In this document: piece by piece, positions 33,553 through 41,682 of the stretch
Layout: every line of letters starts with the position of its first letter
Numbering within the stretch: the stretch's first letter is position 1
Source of the DNA: Nonomuraea glycinis
GTDB taxonomy: Bacteria > Actinomycetota > Actinomycetes > Streptosporangiales > Streptosporangiaceae
Direction: 5' to 3'
NCBI RefSeq assembly: GCF_014646515.1
Contig: NZ_BMNK01000010.1
Location: 205,156 to 269,155, forward strand
Length of the DNA: 64,000 bases
Notes under the pieces: model-generated
Database searches by the model: none
Told to the model about the DNA's origin: nothing
The model's input: only the letters and a program-made list of their open reading frames with translations
Position numbers and translations under genes: made by a program

Positions 33553-33711
33553 TGTGCGTCCTAGAACATCACTCGATGTGGCAGTTCGGTCACTCTCAGG
33601 GTGGCAGACCGAGAGCCTCTCATACCTCGGGTTGCGAAGAAGGCCGCTCTTCGACGAACGCCCGGCGCGCCCCTGTGCTTTCTCGGGGGTCTCCGACGTA
33701 CCTTTGGCATC

Positions 33712-36219
33712 ATGGCCACCCGTACGCCGAAAAGCGCATCGAAGGGGCCGGCGAAGCGGTCGCCCTCGTCCCGCTCGACCCCCGCCAAGCGGGGAGCCAC
33801 GTCGGCGGGGCGGCCCAGGGCGAAGGGCGCCTCGTCGGCACGTAAGCCGTCGATGACCCACCAGGACCCGATCAGCTGGGTCTTCACCATGATCGGCAAG
33901 CTGATCGTCGGGCTGTGGATGCTGCTCGCCAACGGCATCGGCAGCGCCGCGCGGGCGCTCGGCGCCAATGCGCGCGAGCTCGACCCCGCGCACCGGCGCG
34001 ACGGGGTGGGCCTGGCCGTGCTCGCAGGCGCGATCGTCCTGGCCGCGATGACCTGGCGGGACACCGGGACCGGCGTCTCCGCCGCCGTCAACACCGTCGT
34101 GCACGCCGTGTTCGGCTCGCTGACCTGGGCGTTGCCGCTGATGTTCAGCCTGCTGGCCTGGCGCTACCTGCGCCACCCCGACCAGAACGCCGACACCGGC
34201 CGGATGGGGATCGGCTGGAGCGCGCTGCTCATCGGCGTCCTCGGCGTCATCCACGTCGCCAACGGCACCCCCTATCCGGCCGGCGACGCCGGCAACACGA
34301 TGGAGCGGGTGTCGCAGGCGGGCGGTCTCGTCGGATTCATCGTGTCCGCGCCGCCGATGAGCATCCTGCCGTCGTGGATCACGATCCCGCTGCTGCTGCT
34401 CCTGTCGGGGTTCGGCGTGCTGGTGATCACCGCCACGCCCGTGCACCGCATCCCCGAGCGGCTGAGCGAGCTGCGGCACATGCTGTTCGAACGGCAGGCC
34501 CCCGACGCCCCCCAGCAGCCCCGAAAGCGCCCCAAGCCCAAGAAGGCCGCGCCGGAGCCGAGCGAGCTGGTCAAGCCGTACGACACCCCGGTGCTGGCCG
34601 AGGACGACCCCAAGGGCGGCAAGCGGGACGGCCACTCGCCGGAGATCGTGCCGGGACTGGTGGACGAGGAGGAGGCGGCGGCTCCGGTCAAGAAGGACCC
34701 GCCGCACCCCACCCCCGCGCCGCGCAAGGTCGAGCAACTGGTGCTCTCTCCGCAGACGGGCCCGTACCTGCTGCCTGATCTGCAGTTCCTCAAGCCGGGG
34801 AGTCTGCCGAAGCCGCAGACCAAGGCCAACACGACCGTGGTCAACGCGCTGACCAGCGTGCTGGAGCAGTTCACCATCGACGCCCAGGTGATCGGCTTCA
34901 CCCGGGGGCCGACCGTGACGCGCTACGAGATCGAGCTGGGCCCGGCGGTGAAGGTGGAGAAGGTCACCGCCCTCACCAAGAACATCGCGTACGCCGTTAA
35001 ATCCGCAGATGTGCGGATTTTGTCCCCGATTCCTGGCAAGTCGGCGATCGGGGTGGAGATCCCGAACGCGGACAAGGACCTGGTCTCCCTCGGCGACGTG
35101 CTGCGCGCCCAGGTCGCGCAGGCCGACCACCACCCGATGATCGTCGGACTGGGCAAGGACGTCGAGGGCCGCACCATCGTCGCCAACCTCGCCAAGATGC
35201 CCCACCTGCTGATCGCGGGCGCCACCGGCGCGGGCAAGTCCGTCTGCGTCAACGGGCTCATCACCTCGATCCTCATGCGGGCCACGCCCGACGAGGTGCG
35301 CATGGTGCTGGTCGACCCCAAGCGGGTGGAGCTCTCGGTGTACGAGGGCATCCCTCACCTGATCACCCCGATCATCACCAACCCGAAGAAGGCCGCCGAG
35401 GCCCTCGAATGGGTGGTGGGGGAGATGGACCGGCGCTACGACGACCTGGCCGCCAGCGGGTTCAGGCACGTCGACGAGTTCAACGCGGCGGTCAAGGCGG
35501 GCAAGCTGGTGGCGCCGCCCGGCAGCGAACGCGTCTACCAGCCCTACCCCTACCTCTTGGTGATCGTGGACGAGCTGGCCGACCTCATGATGGTCGCCCC
35601 GCGCGACGTCGAGGACTCCATCGTCCGCATCACCCAGCTCGCCCGCGCCGCCGGCATCCACCTCGTCATCGCCACCCAGCGGCCCTCCGTGGACGTCGTC
35701 ACCGGCCTGATCAAGGCCAACGTGCCGTCCCGGCTGGCGTTCGCGGTCTCCTCGCTCACCGACTCGCGCGTCATCCTCGACCAGCCGGGCGCCGACAAGC
35801 TGGTCGGTCAGGGTGACGCCCTGTTCCTCCCGATGGGGGCCAGCAAGCCGATCCGGATCCAGAACGCGTTCGTCTCGGAGAAGGAGACCGCCGAGATCGT
35901 CGCGCACTGCAAGACGCAGATGCAGGCCGAATACCGCGACGACGTGTCCGCGGCGCCGGTCAAGCGGGAGATCGACGAGGACATCGGCGACGACCTCGAC
36001 CTGGTGATCCAGGCGGCGGAGCTGATCGTGAGCACCCAGTTCGGCTCCACCTCGATGCTGCAGCGCAAGCTGCGCGTCGGCTTCGCCAAGGCGGGGCGGC
36101 TCATGGACCTGCTCGAAAGCCGCAACGTGGTCGGCCCCAGCGAGGGTTCGAAGGCGCGCGAGGTGCTGGTGAAGCCGGATGATCTGCCGGGTTTGCTGGC
36201 CGACCTGCGTGGCGAATGA
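33712..36219 (+). CDS. ftsK: DNA translocase FtsK/SpoIIIE
   Basis: 835 residues. Pumps DNA through the closing septum during division or sporulation. A basic N-terminus precedes four membrane helices (about 60-245), then a Pro/Lys-rich linker (260-345) and the motor: Walker A IAGATGAGKSVCVN near 500-513, Walker B YLLVIVDELADLM, and VIATQRPSVDVVTGLIKANVPSR. The C-terminal gamma winged helix (STSMLQRKLRVGFAKAGRLMDLLE) reads KOPS-type DNA. The start is the ATG at 33712 (MATRTPKS). It begins the conserved ftsK-rimO-pgsA-cinA-clgR block. Confidence 0.97.
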   Translation: MATRTPKSASKGPAKRSPSSRSTPAKRGATSAGRPRAKGASSARKPSMTHQDPISWVFTMIGKLIVGLWMLLANGIGSAARALGANARELDPAHRRDGVGLAVLAGAIVLAAMTWRDTGTGVSAAVNTVVHAVFGSLTWALPLMFSLLAWRYLRHPDQNADTGRMGIGWSALLIGVLGVIHVANGTPYPAGDAGNTMERVSQAGGLVGFIVSAPPMSILPSWITIPLLLLLSGFGVLVITATPVHRIPERLSELRHMLFERQAPDAPQQPRKRPKPKKAAPEPSELVKPYDTPVLAEDDPKGGKRDGHSPEIVPGLVDEEEAAAPVKKDPPHPTPAPRKVEQLVLSPQTGPYLLPDLQFLKPGSLPKPQTKANTTVVNALTSVLEQFTIDAQVIGFTRGPTVTRYEIELGPAVKVEKVTALTKNIAYAVKSADVRILSPIPGKSAIGVEIPNADKDLVSLGDVLRAQVAQADHHPMIVGLGKDVEGRTIVANLAKMPHLLIAGATGAGKSVCVNGLITSILMRATPDEVRMVLVDPKRVELSVYEGIPHLITPIITNPKKAAEALEWVVGEMDRRYDDLAASGFRHVDEFNAAVKAGKLVAPPGSERVYQPYPYLLVIVDELADLMMVAPRDVEDSIVRITQLARAAGIHLVIATQRPSVDVVTGLIKANVPSRLAFAVSSLTDSRVILDQPGADKLVGQGDALFLPMGASKPIRIQNAFVSEKETAEIVAHCKTQMQAEYRDDVSAAPVKREIDEDIGDDLDLVIQAAELIVSTQFGSTSMLQRKLRVGFAKAGRLMDLLESRNVVGPSEGSKAREVLVKPDDLPGLLADLRGE

Positions 36220-36297
36220 CCCCAATGCAGACTTCCCCGGTGCTAACTGGTTGAATATAAGCCACTACGCTACGTCGTGGTGGGGGAGGCGTTTGCT

Positions 36298-37071
36298 GTG
36301 CAGGAGCAGAGCACAGGGGCCATGCTGGCGGCCGCCAGGCAGTCGGCGGGGCTGACGGTCGCGCAGCTCAGCGCGATCACGCGCATCCGGGAGGCGATCA
36401 TCCTTGCGATCGAGCGCGATGACCTCTCGAAGTTCGAGGGCGACTTCTACATCAGGGGGCACGTCAGGGCACTGGCCAAGGCGGTGGGGCTCGATCCGGA
36501 CGAGGTGGTGCACCTCTACGACCAGCAGCACGGGGGCGCGCCGCCGCCCATCCGCGCCGCCGCGGTGTTCCAGGCCGACCGTACGACCAATCTCGGCGAG
36601 CGGCGCGGCCCGAGCTGGACGATGGCGCTGGGCGTCGCGGTGGCCGTGGTGGTGGTGTTCGGGGTGGTGCGGGTCATGGGCGGCGAGTCGGACCACGTGC
36701 GCACGGCCGGCGGGAGCAACCCGGCGGGGTCCAGCGTGCCGCCCAACTCGCCGTTCACCGAGGAGCCGCGCCGCTCACCGGCCAAGTCCAAGGCCAAGGC
36801 GATCGCCAAGGAGGACCTGGTCGTGGTCAAGGTCAAGGCCAAGCGCGCCTCCTATCTGAACGTCAACGACGCCAAGGGCAAGAAGATGTTCGCCGGCACG
36901 CTGCAGGCGGGCCGATCCTCGACCTGGCGCACGGCGACCCGGATGAATCTCGTCATCGCCGACGGAGGCGCGGTTTCGCTGCAGGTCAACGGTAAGAATT
37001 TGGGTCCGGCGGGCCCCAGCGGGGAGATGGTGAAGCGCTCGTTCGGGCCCGCCAAACCACGAGCGCGGTAG
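36298..37071 (+). CDS. RodZ-like helix-turn-helix membrane protein
   Basis: 257 residues. N-terminal RodZ-type helix-turn-helix (ARQSAGLTVAQLSAITRIREAIILAIERDDLSKFEGDFYIRGHVRALAKAVGLD), one membrane helix (WTMALGVAVAVVVVFGVVRVMG), a Ser/Pro/Lys linker and a C-terminal DUF4115-like beta domain. I start at the GTG at 36298, with GGGGGAGG 8 bases upstream, and not at 36277. In actinobacteria this gene commonly lies between ftsK and rimO. The probable role is in cell shape or division. Confidence 0.88.
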   Translation: MQEQSTGAMLAAARQSAGLTVAQLSAITRIREAIILAIERDDLSKFEGDFYIRGHVRALAKAVGLDPDEVVHLYDQQHGGAPPPIRAAAVFQADRTTNLGERRGPSWTMALGVAVAVVVVFGVVRVMGGESDHVRTAGGSNPAGSSVPPNSPFTEEPRRSPAKSKAKAIAKEDLVVVKVKAKRASYLNVNDAKGKKMFAGTLQAGRSSTWRTATRMNLVIADGGAVSLQVNGKNLGPAGPSGEMVKRSFGPAKPRAR

Positions 37072-37117
37072 CCCGTGCATCGGGTGGTGGCCAACTCCCG
37101 ATACCGTAGTGTTCACC

Positions 37118-38527
37118 ATGTCATCCCGCCGAACCGCATCGCTGATCACCCTGGGCTGCGCGCGCAACGAGGTCGACTCCGAGGAGCTGGCCGCGCGACT
37201 TGAGGCTGCCGGTTGGCAGCTGGGCGACGACGACCCAGACGTCGTCGTCGTCAACACGTGTGGCTTCATCGACTCGGCGAAGAAGGATTCCATCGACACG
37301 CTGCTGGCCGCCGCCGACTCCGGGGCCAAGGTGGTCGCCGCGGGTTGCATGGCCGAGCGCTACGGCAACGAGCTCGCCGACGCGCTGCCAGAGGCCAGTG
37401 CGGTCATCTCCTTCGACGACTACGCCGACATCGGCGGCCGGCTCGACGACGTCGTCGCCGGCCGCTCGCTCAAGCCGCACACCCCACGTGATCGCCGCAC
37501 CCTGCTGCCCATCTCACCTGTGGAGCGCGCCGCCGCGCCCAGGTCCCACATCCCCGGCCACGGGGACCTCCCCGACGGGGTCGCCCCCGTCAGTGGCCCT
37601 CGCGTGCTGCGCAAGCGGCTCGACGAGAGCCCGGTGGCCTCACTCAAGCTGGCCTCCGGCTGTGACCGGCGCTGCACGTTCTGCGCCATCCCGGCCTTCC
37701 GCGGGGCCTACGTCTCCCGAGATCCCGACGATCTGGTGGCCGAGGCCGACTGGCTGGCCCACCGCGGCGTCCGAGAGCTCGTCCTGGTCAGCGAGAACTC
37801 CACGTCCTACGGCAAGGACCTGGGCGACCTCAGAGCCCTGGAGAAGCTGCTGCCGAGGCTGGCGGCCGTCGAGGGCATCGACCGGGTGCGGGCGAGCTAC
37901 CTGCAGCCCGCCGAGCTGCGGCCGGGCCTCATCGACGTGCTGAGCTCCACCGAGGGCATCGCCCCCTACTTCGACCTGTCCTTCCAGCACGCCAGCGGCA
38001 CCGTGCTGCGCCGGATGCGGCGCTTCGGCGATCCGGAGCGCTTCCTGTCCCTGCTGGACGCCGTGCGCGAGCACGCCCCGGAGGCGGGCGTGCGCTCCAA
38101 CTTCATCGTGGGCTTCCCCGGCGAGACCGAGGAGGAGTTCGGTGAGCTGGTCGGCTTCCTGGAGCGGGCCAGGCTGGACGTGATCGGTGTGTTCGGCTAC
38201 TCCGACGAGGACGGCACCGAGGCGGCCGGCTTCGATGGCAAGCTCGACCAGGAGATCGTCGACGAGCGCGTGCGCGTGCTCACCGAACTGGCCGAGGAGC
38301 TCACCGCGCAGCGCGCGGAGGAGCGGATCGGCACCGAGGTCGACGTGCTCATCGACGACGACCTGGGCGACGGCGGCTACGAGGGCCGGGCCGCCCACCA
38401 GGGACCGGAGGTCGACGGATCCTGCACGGTGCAGGGCATCGGGCTGGTCCGGGGCCAGATCGTGCGGGCGGTCGTGGTCGACGCCGAGGGGGTTGACCTG
38501 ATCGCACGAATCAAGGCCGGTCCATGA
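37118..38527 (+). CDS. rimO: Ribosomal protein S12 methylthiotransferase
   Basis: 469 residues. Radical-SAM enzyme that adds a methylthio group to an Asp of ribosomal protein S12. The UPF0004 domain carries three cluster cysteines (LGCARNEVDSE, NTCGFI, AGCMAERY), the radical SAM core has CDRRCTFC, and a C-terminal TRAM domain ends the protein. ATG at 37118 is preferred to the in-frame GTG at 37109. It overlaps pgsA by 4 bases. Confidence 0.96.
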   Translation: MSSRRTASLITLGCARNEVDSEELAARLEAAGWQLGDDDPDVVVVNTCGFIDSAKKDSIDTLLAAADSGAKVVAAGCMAERYGNELADALPEASAVISFDDYADIGGRLDDVVAGRSLKPHTPRDRRTLLPISPVERAAAPRSHIPGHGDLPDGVAPVSGPRVLRKRLDESPVASLKLASGCDRRCTFCAIPAFRGAYVSRDPDDLVAEADWLAHRGVRELVLVSENSTSYGKDLGDLRALEKLLPRLAAVEGIDRVRASYLQPAELRPGLIDVLSSTEGIAPYFDLSFQHASGTVLRRMRRFGDPERFLSLLDAVREHAPEAGVRSNFIVGFPGETEEEFGELVGFLERARLDVIGVFGYSDEDGTEAAGFDGKLDQEIVDERVRVLTELAEELTAQRAEERIGTEVDVLIDDDLGDGGYEGRAAHQGPEVDGSCTVQGIGLVRGQIVRAVVVDAEGVDLIARIKAGP

Positions 38528-39096
38528 CCAAGGACGAGCGCCGCGTGGTGAGCCCGTGGAACATCGCCAACGTCCTCACGGTCCTCAGGTTGGCGCTCGT
38601 CCCTTTCTTTGTCTTCTGTCTTCTCATGCCGGGCACCGGGTGGCGGCTGGCCGCGCTGGCGGTCTTCGGTGTGGCGTCCTTCACCGACCACCTCGACGGT
38701 GAGCTGGCCCGGCGCTACGGGCTCATCACCGACTTCGGCAAGATCGCCGATCCGATCGCCGACAAGGCGCTCACGGGCGCGGCGCTGGTGTGCCTGTCGG
38801 TGCTCAACGAGCTGCCGTGGTGGGTCACCATCGTGATCCTCGGCCGGGAGATCGGCATCACGCTGCTCAGGCTGGTGCTCATCCGGCGCGCGGTCATCCC
38901 GGCCAGCTACGGCGGCAAGGTCAAGACGGTCCTGCAGATCGCCGCGATCGTGCTCTACATCCTGCCCGGCGTGCCCGATCCGCTGCGCTGGGTGACGATG
39001 GGCGCGGCCGTGGTGGTGACCGTGGCGACGGGGGTCGACTATGTCGTACGAGCGTTCCAGCTGCGCAAGGTGGCCAGGCGAGCACGCGGGGAGTGA
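38524..39096 (+). CDS. pgsA: CDP-diacylglycerol-glycerol-3-phosphate 3-phosphatidyltransferase
   Basis: 190-residue membrane enzyme making phosphatidylglycerol phosphate. The CDP-alcohol phosphotransferase motif is intact (DHLDGELARRYGLITDFGKIADPIAD). ATGA overlap with rimO; only 2 bases separate it from cinA, so rimO-pgsA-cinA is an operon. Confidence 0.95.
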   Translation: MTKDERRVVSPWNIANVLTVLRLALVPFFVFCLLMPGTGWRLAALAVFGVASFTDHLDGELARRYGLITDFGKIADPIADKALTGAALVCLSVLNELPWWVTIVILGREIGITLLRLVLIRRAVIPASYGGKVKTVLQIAAIVLYILPGVPDPLRWVTMGAAVVVTVATGVDYVVRAFQLRKVARRARGE

Positions 39097-39098
39097 GC

Positions 39099-39590
39099 AT
39101 GACGCAGGTGGCTGAGGTCCTGGCGGCGCTGGTGCGCCGGCGGGCCACGCTGGCCGTGGCCGAGTCGCTGACCGGCGGCCTCATCGGCGCCACGATCACC
39201 ACCGTCCCGGGGGCGTCCCAGGCGTTCAGGGGCGGGGTCATCTCGTACGCCACCGATCTCAAGCAGGCCCTGCTGGGCGTGCCCGAGGACCTGCTGCGGC
39301 GCGAGGGGGCGGTGCACCCCGAGGTGGCGGCGGCGATGGCGGCCGGTGTCGCGCGGCTCTGCGCGGCGTCGTACGGCCTGGCCGTGACGGGGGTCGCGGG
39401 GCCGGAGCCGCAGGACGGCCGGCCGGTCGGGACGGTCTTCGTGGCGGTGAGCGGTCCGGATGATGAGATACATCAGCGACAGCTGAGCCTGAAAGGGTCT
39501 CGCGAACGTATCAGGATAGAGACGATGGATCAGGCGATTGATCTCCTAGCAAGTGTGGTGAAGGCTAACGAAGGGGAACATTCCGGATGA
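39099..39590 (+). CDS. cinA: CinA C-terminal domain amidohydrolase (nicotinamide-nucleotide amidase)
   Basis: 163 residues, the stand-alone CinA C-terminal/PncC form that deamidates nicotinamide mononucleotide. Conserved LAVAESLTGGLIGATITTVPGASQAFRGGVISYAT (catalytic Ser), GAVHPEVAAAMA and AVTGVAGPEPQDGRPVGTVFVAV. ATG at 39099 follows the pgsA stop by 2 bases. The 286 bases after it (39591-39876) contain no supported gene and must hold the clgR promoter. Confidence 0.93.
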   Translation: MTQVAEVLAALVRRRATLAVAESLTGGLIGATITTVPGASQAFRGGVISYATDLKQALLGVPEDLLRREGAVHPEVAAAMAAGVARLCAASYGLAVTGVAGPEPQDGRPVGTVFVAVSGPDDEIHQRQLSLKGSRERIRIETMDQAIDLLASVVKANEGEHSG

Positions 39591-39876
39591 TTACCGTGTT
39601 ACGTCCCGAGCGAACAAGCCAAGCACGGTCTGACGCGGTGTCGGTCGATACGGGTACGGTGGATGTGTGAGTGAGGTCCGTGAGCCAACTGCAAGCAGCA
39701 AGCGCCCGGCAGGCGGGCCTGATGAGTCACGCGATGAGCCACGTGCGACGGGCCAGGGGCGGAGACGTCCGATGATGACGGCGAGGAGCATGTACGAAGC
39801 GAAGAAGAACAATGGGCGGCACGATCCGATCGCGCGGGGCGTGGTGAAGACATCCACGCCGGGGAGGGAGCGACAG

Positions 39877-40233
39877 ATGATTCTGCTGCGTCAGCTGCTC
39901 GGCGATGTGCTGAGACGGCTGCGGGTGCGGCAGGGACGTACACTTCGCGAGGTGTCCACGCTGGCGCGTGTCTCGCTGGGCTACTTGTCCGAAGTCGAAC
40001 GCGGCCAGAAGGAAGCGTCATCCGAGCTGCTCGCATCGATCTGTGGCGCACTCGGAGTGCCGCTGTCGCAAGTGCTGCGTGAGGTGTCCGACCAGTTCGC
40101 ACTGGCAGAGCTCCAGGCTGCCCCGGTGCTGGCCGACGCGCCTGAGCACGAGCGTCTTCCCCTTGCCGAGTCGGTGCCCGGAGCCATTTCCGACACTGTG
40201 TTCCCCGAAGTCAAGGACATGGTGGCTGCCTAA
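39877..40233 (+). CDS. clgR: XRE family regulator, ClgR type
   Basis: 118 residues. Helix-turn-helix LREVSTLARVSLGYLSEVERGQKEASSELLASICGALGV, as in ClgR, the activator of clp and other protease and stress genes. I start at ATG 39877 (MILLRQLLGDVLRRLRVRQGRTL), which matches ClgR N-termini and has GGGAGGG about 6-10 bases upstream; the frame is open back to 39667. The C-terminal tail is short and Ala/Glu-rich. Its position after cinA is the usual actinobacterial one. It overlaps the converging nei gene by 4 bases. Confidence 0.9.
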   Translation: MILLRQLLGDVLRRLRVRQGRTLREVSTLARVSLGYLSEVERGQKEASSELLASICGALGVPLSQVLREVSDQFALAELQAAPVLADAPEHERLPLAESVPGAISDTVFPEVKDMVAA

Positions 40234-41009
40234 CGAGGCTGGCAGCCGCCGCACCACAGGACCAGCCGCTCCTGTGCGTGTGCTCCCATCTCGTCGCGGC
40301 TGATGCGGGTGCCGCATCGGCGACAGGGCCTGCCCGCCCTGCCGTAGACCCAGGTCTGGTTCGCCGGACGGCGGTCGCCCGTGGTGACCGTGCCCGCATG
40401 GTGCTTGTTGGCGTCCAGCAGTCGCTGGGCGAGCATGACCAGCCCGTCCAGATCCTTGATGTCCCCGACCCTCCGCCACGGCCAGATCCCGCGTAGAAAC
40501 AGCGTCTCAGCGCGGTAGATGGTGCCGATACCGGCCAGGTTGCGCTGGTCGAGCAGCGCCTCCCCGATCGTCGTGTCCGGATCCCGGCGCAGCCGACGCA
40601 CGGCTTCGACCGGGTCCCAGTCGAGCCCCAGGAGATCCGGCCCGAGATGGCCGACGACCTGGCCCTCCTCGGCCGTCTTCAGCAGGTCCACCATCCCCAG
40701 GCGTATGCCCACGGCCTGGTATTGCGCGTTGGCGAGGATGAGCCGCACCCTGTCTCCCCCCACGACCCGCCGGCCCGGGGCTGTCACCTGCCAGCTTCCG
40801 TCCATGCGCAGATGCGTGTGCACGGTCAGGCCGCCCTCCACCCGGGTCAGCAGATGCTTGCCACGGGAGACCGTCTCCAGCACCGTGCGCCCGGTGAGAT
40901 CGGCTGTGGCGTGCCGCGGCACCCGGAACTCCGACCGGGTGAGCACCTGGCCGTCCAGCGCCTTGCGCAGGCGCGCGGCCGTGCGGTAGACGGCATCTCC
41001 TTCGGGCAT
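40230..41009 (-). CDS. nei: Fpg/Nei family DNA glycosylase (endonuclease VIII-like)
   Basis: 259 residues. Removes oxidised bases and nicks the abasic site. N-terminal MPEGDAVYRTA with catalytic Pro2 and Glu3 is Nei-like (Fpg has PELPE). The H2TH region LLDQRNLAGIGTIYRAETLFLRGIWP and the C-terminal zinc finger (CRRCGTRI...LVLWCGGCQ, four Cys) are present. The 215 bases upstream (41010-41224) hold no gene. Confidence 0.93.
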   Translation of the reverse strand: MPEGDAVYRTAARLRKALDGQVLTRSEFRVPRHATADLTGRTVLETVSRGKHLLTRVEGGLTVHTHLRMDGSWQVTAPGRRVVGGDRVRLILANAQYQAVGIRLGMVDLLKTAEEGQVVGHLGPDLLGLDWDPVEAVRRLRRDPDTTIGEALLDQRNLAGIGTIYRAETLFLRGIWPWRRVGDIKDLDGLVMLAQRLLDANKHHAGTVTTGDRRPANQTWVYGRAGRPCRRCGTRISRDEMGAHAQERLVLWCGGCQPR

Positions 41010-41224
41010 GCCTTCAGTCTAGAAATCAGACGGGGCCGCCCGCGTACCGGCACGGATCGACCGCCGCAGCCCCCTGGCACCCCGCACTTCAGGGTCCGCG
41101 TGACCGGCGGGCGTGTGGTGCCGTTCGCTGTGAGCGCTGTTTCGGTGGTGGGGTCGGGGGCCGGTGGTTGTTAGGTGGGGGTGCTCTTCACTGGGCCGGT
41201 GTGCTGTGAAGCGGTGGGGTGGGG

Positions 41225-41674
41225 TCAGTCCCAGGCGGCGGGGTCGGCGGCGAGTTGGCGGACGCGGTCGGGGAGGGCGCCGCTGGCGACCTGCTCCAGG
41301 GTGACCTCCTCCAGGATGGCCCGCTCGGTGGCCCGCAGGGCGATCCACACCTGCTGCAGGGACATCGCTGGGCCACGGTAGCCGACGTGCTCGGGGCGCT
41401 CGCCCCGGACGTTGGCCAGGGGGCCGTCGACGGCTCTGATGACGTCGGCGAGCGAGATCTCCGCAGGAGGCCGGGCCAGGACGTAGCCGCCTTCGGGGCC
41501 ACGCTGGCCGCGGACCAGACCGGCCCGGCGCATCTGCAAAAGGATGTTTTCCAGGTATTTAGGGGGCATGTCCTGCTCTTTGGCGAGCTCACCCACGGTG
41601 GTCGGACCGGCACCGGCCGCGGCAAGTTCGGCGGCGGCGCGGAGGGCGTAGTCGACACGAGCGGAAAGGCGCAT
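41225..41674 (-). CDS. Rrf2 family transcriptional regulator without cysteines
   Basis: 149 residues. Winged helix of the Rrf2 family (MRLSARVDYALRAAAELAA, TVGELAKEQDMPPKYLENILLQMRRAGLVRGQRGPEGGYVLARPPAEISLADVIRAVDG). The family often binds an iron-sulfur cluster through three Cys near residues 90-110, but this protein contains no Cys at all, so it must sense something else or act constitutively. It lies 8 bases after the EEP protein gene in the same direction. Confidence 0.9.
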   Translation of the reverse strand: MRLSARVDYALRAAAELAAAGAGPTTVGELAKEQDMPPKYLENILLQMRRAGLVRGQRGPEGGYVLARPPAEISLADVIRAVDGPLANVRGERPEHVGYRGPAMSLQQVWIALRATERAILEEVTLEQVASGALPDRVRQLAADPAAWD

Positions 41675-41682
41675 GTTCTCGA

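Noticed and set aside
33553..36225. Long minus-strand open frame that extends the phosphatase gene to about 1700 codons
   Set aside because: It runs antisense through ftsK, whose motifs are unmistakable; open antisense frames are usual in GC-rich DNA with biased third positions.
39667..39876. 70-residue N-terminal extension of ClgR
   Set aside because: ClgR proteins begin at MILLRQLLGDVLRR, and a good ribosome binding site precedes ATG 39877; the extension is Arg/Gly-rich and lacks motifs.
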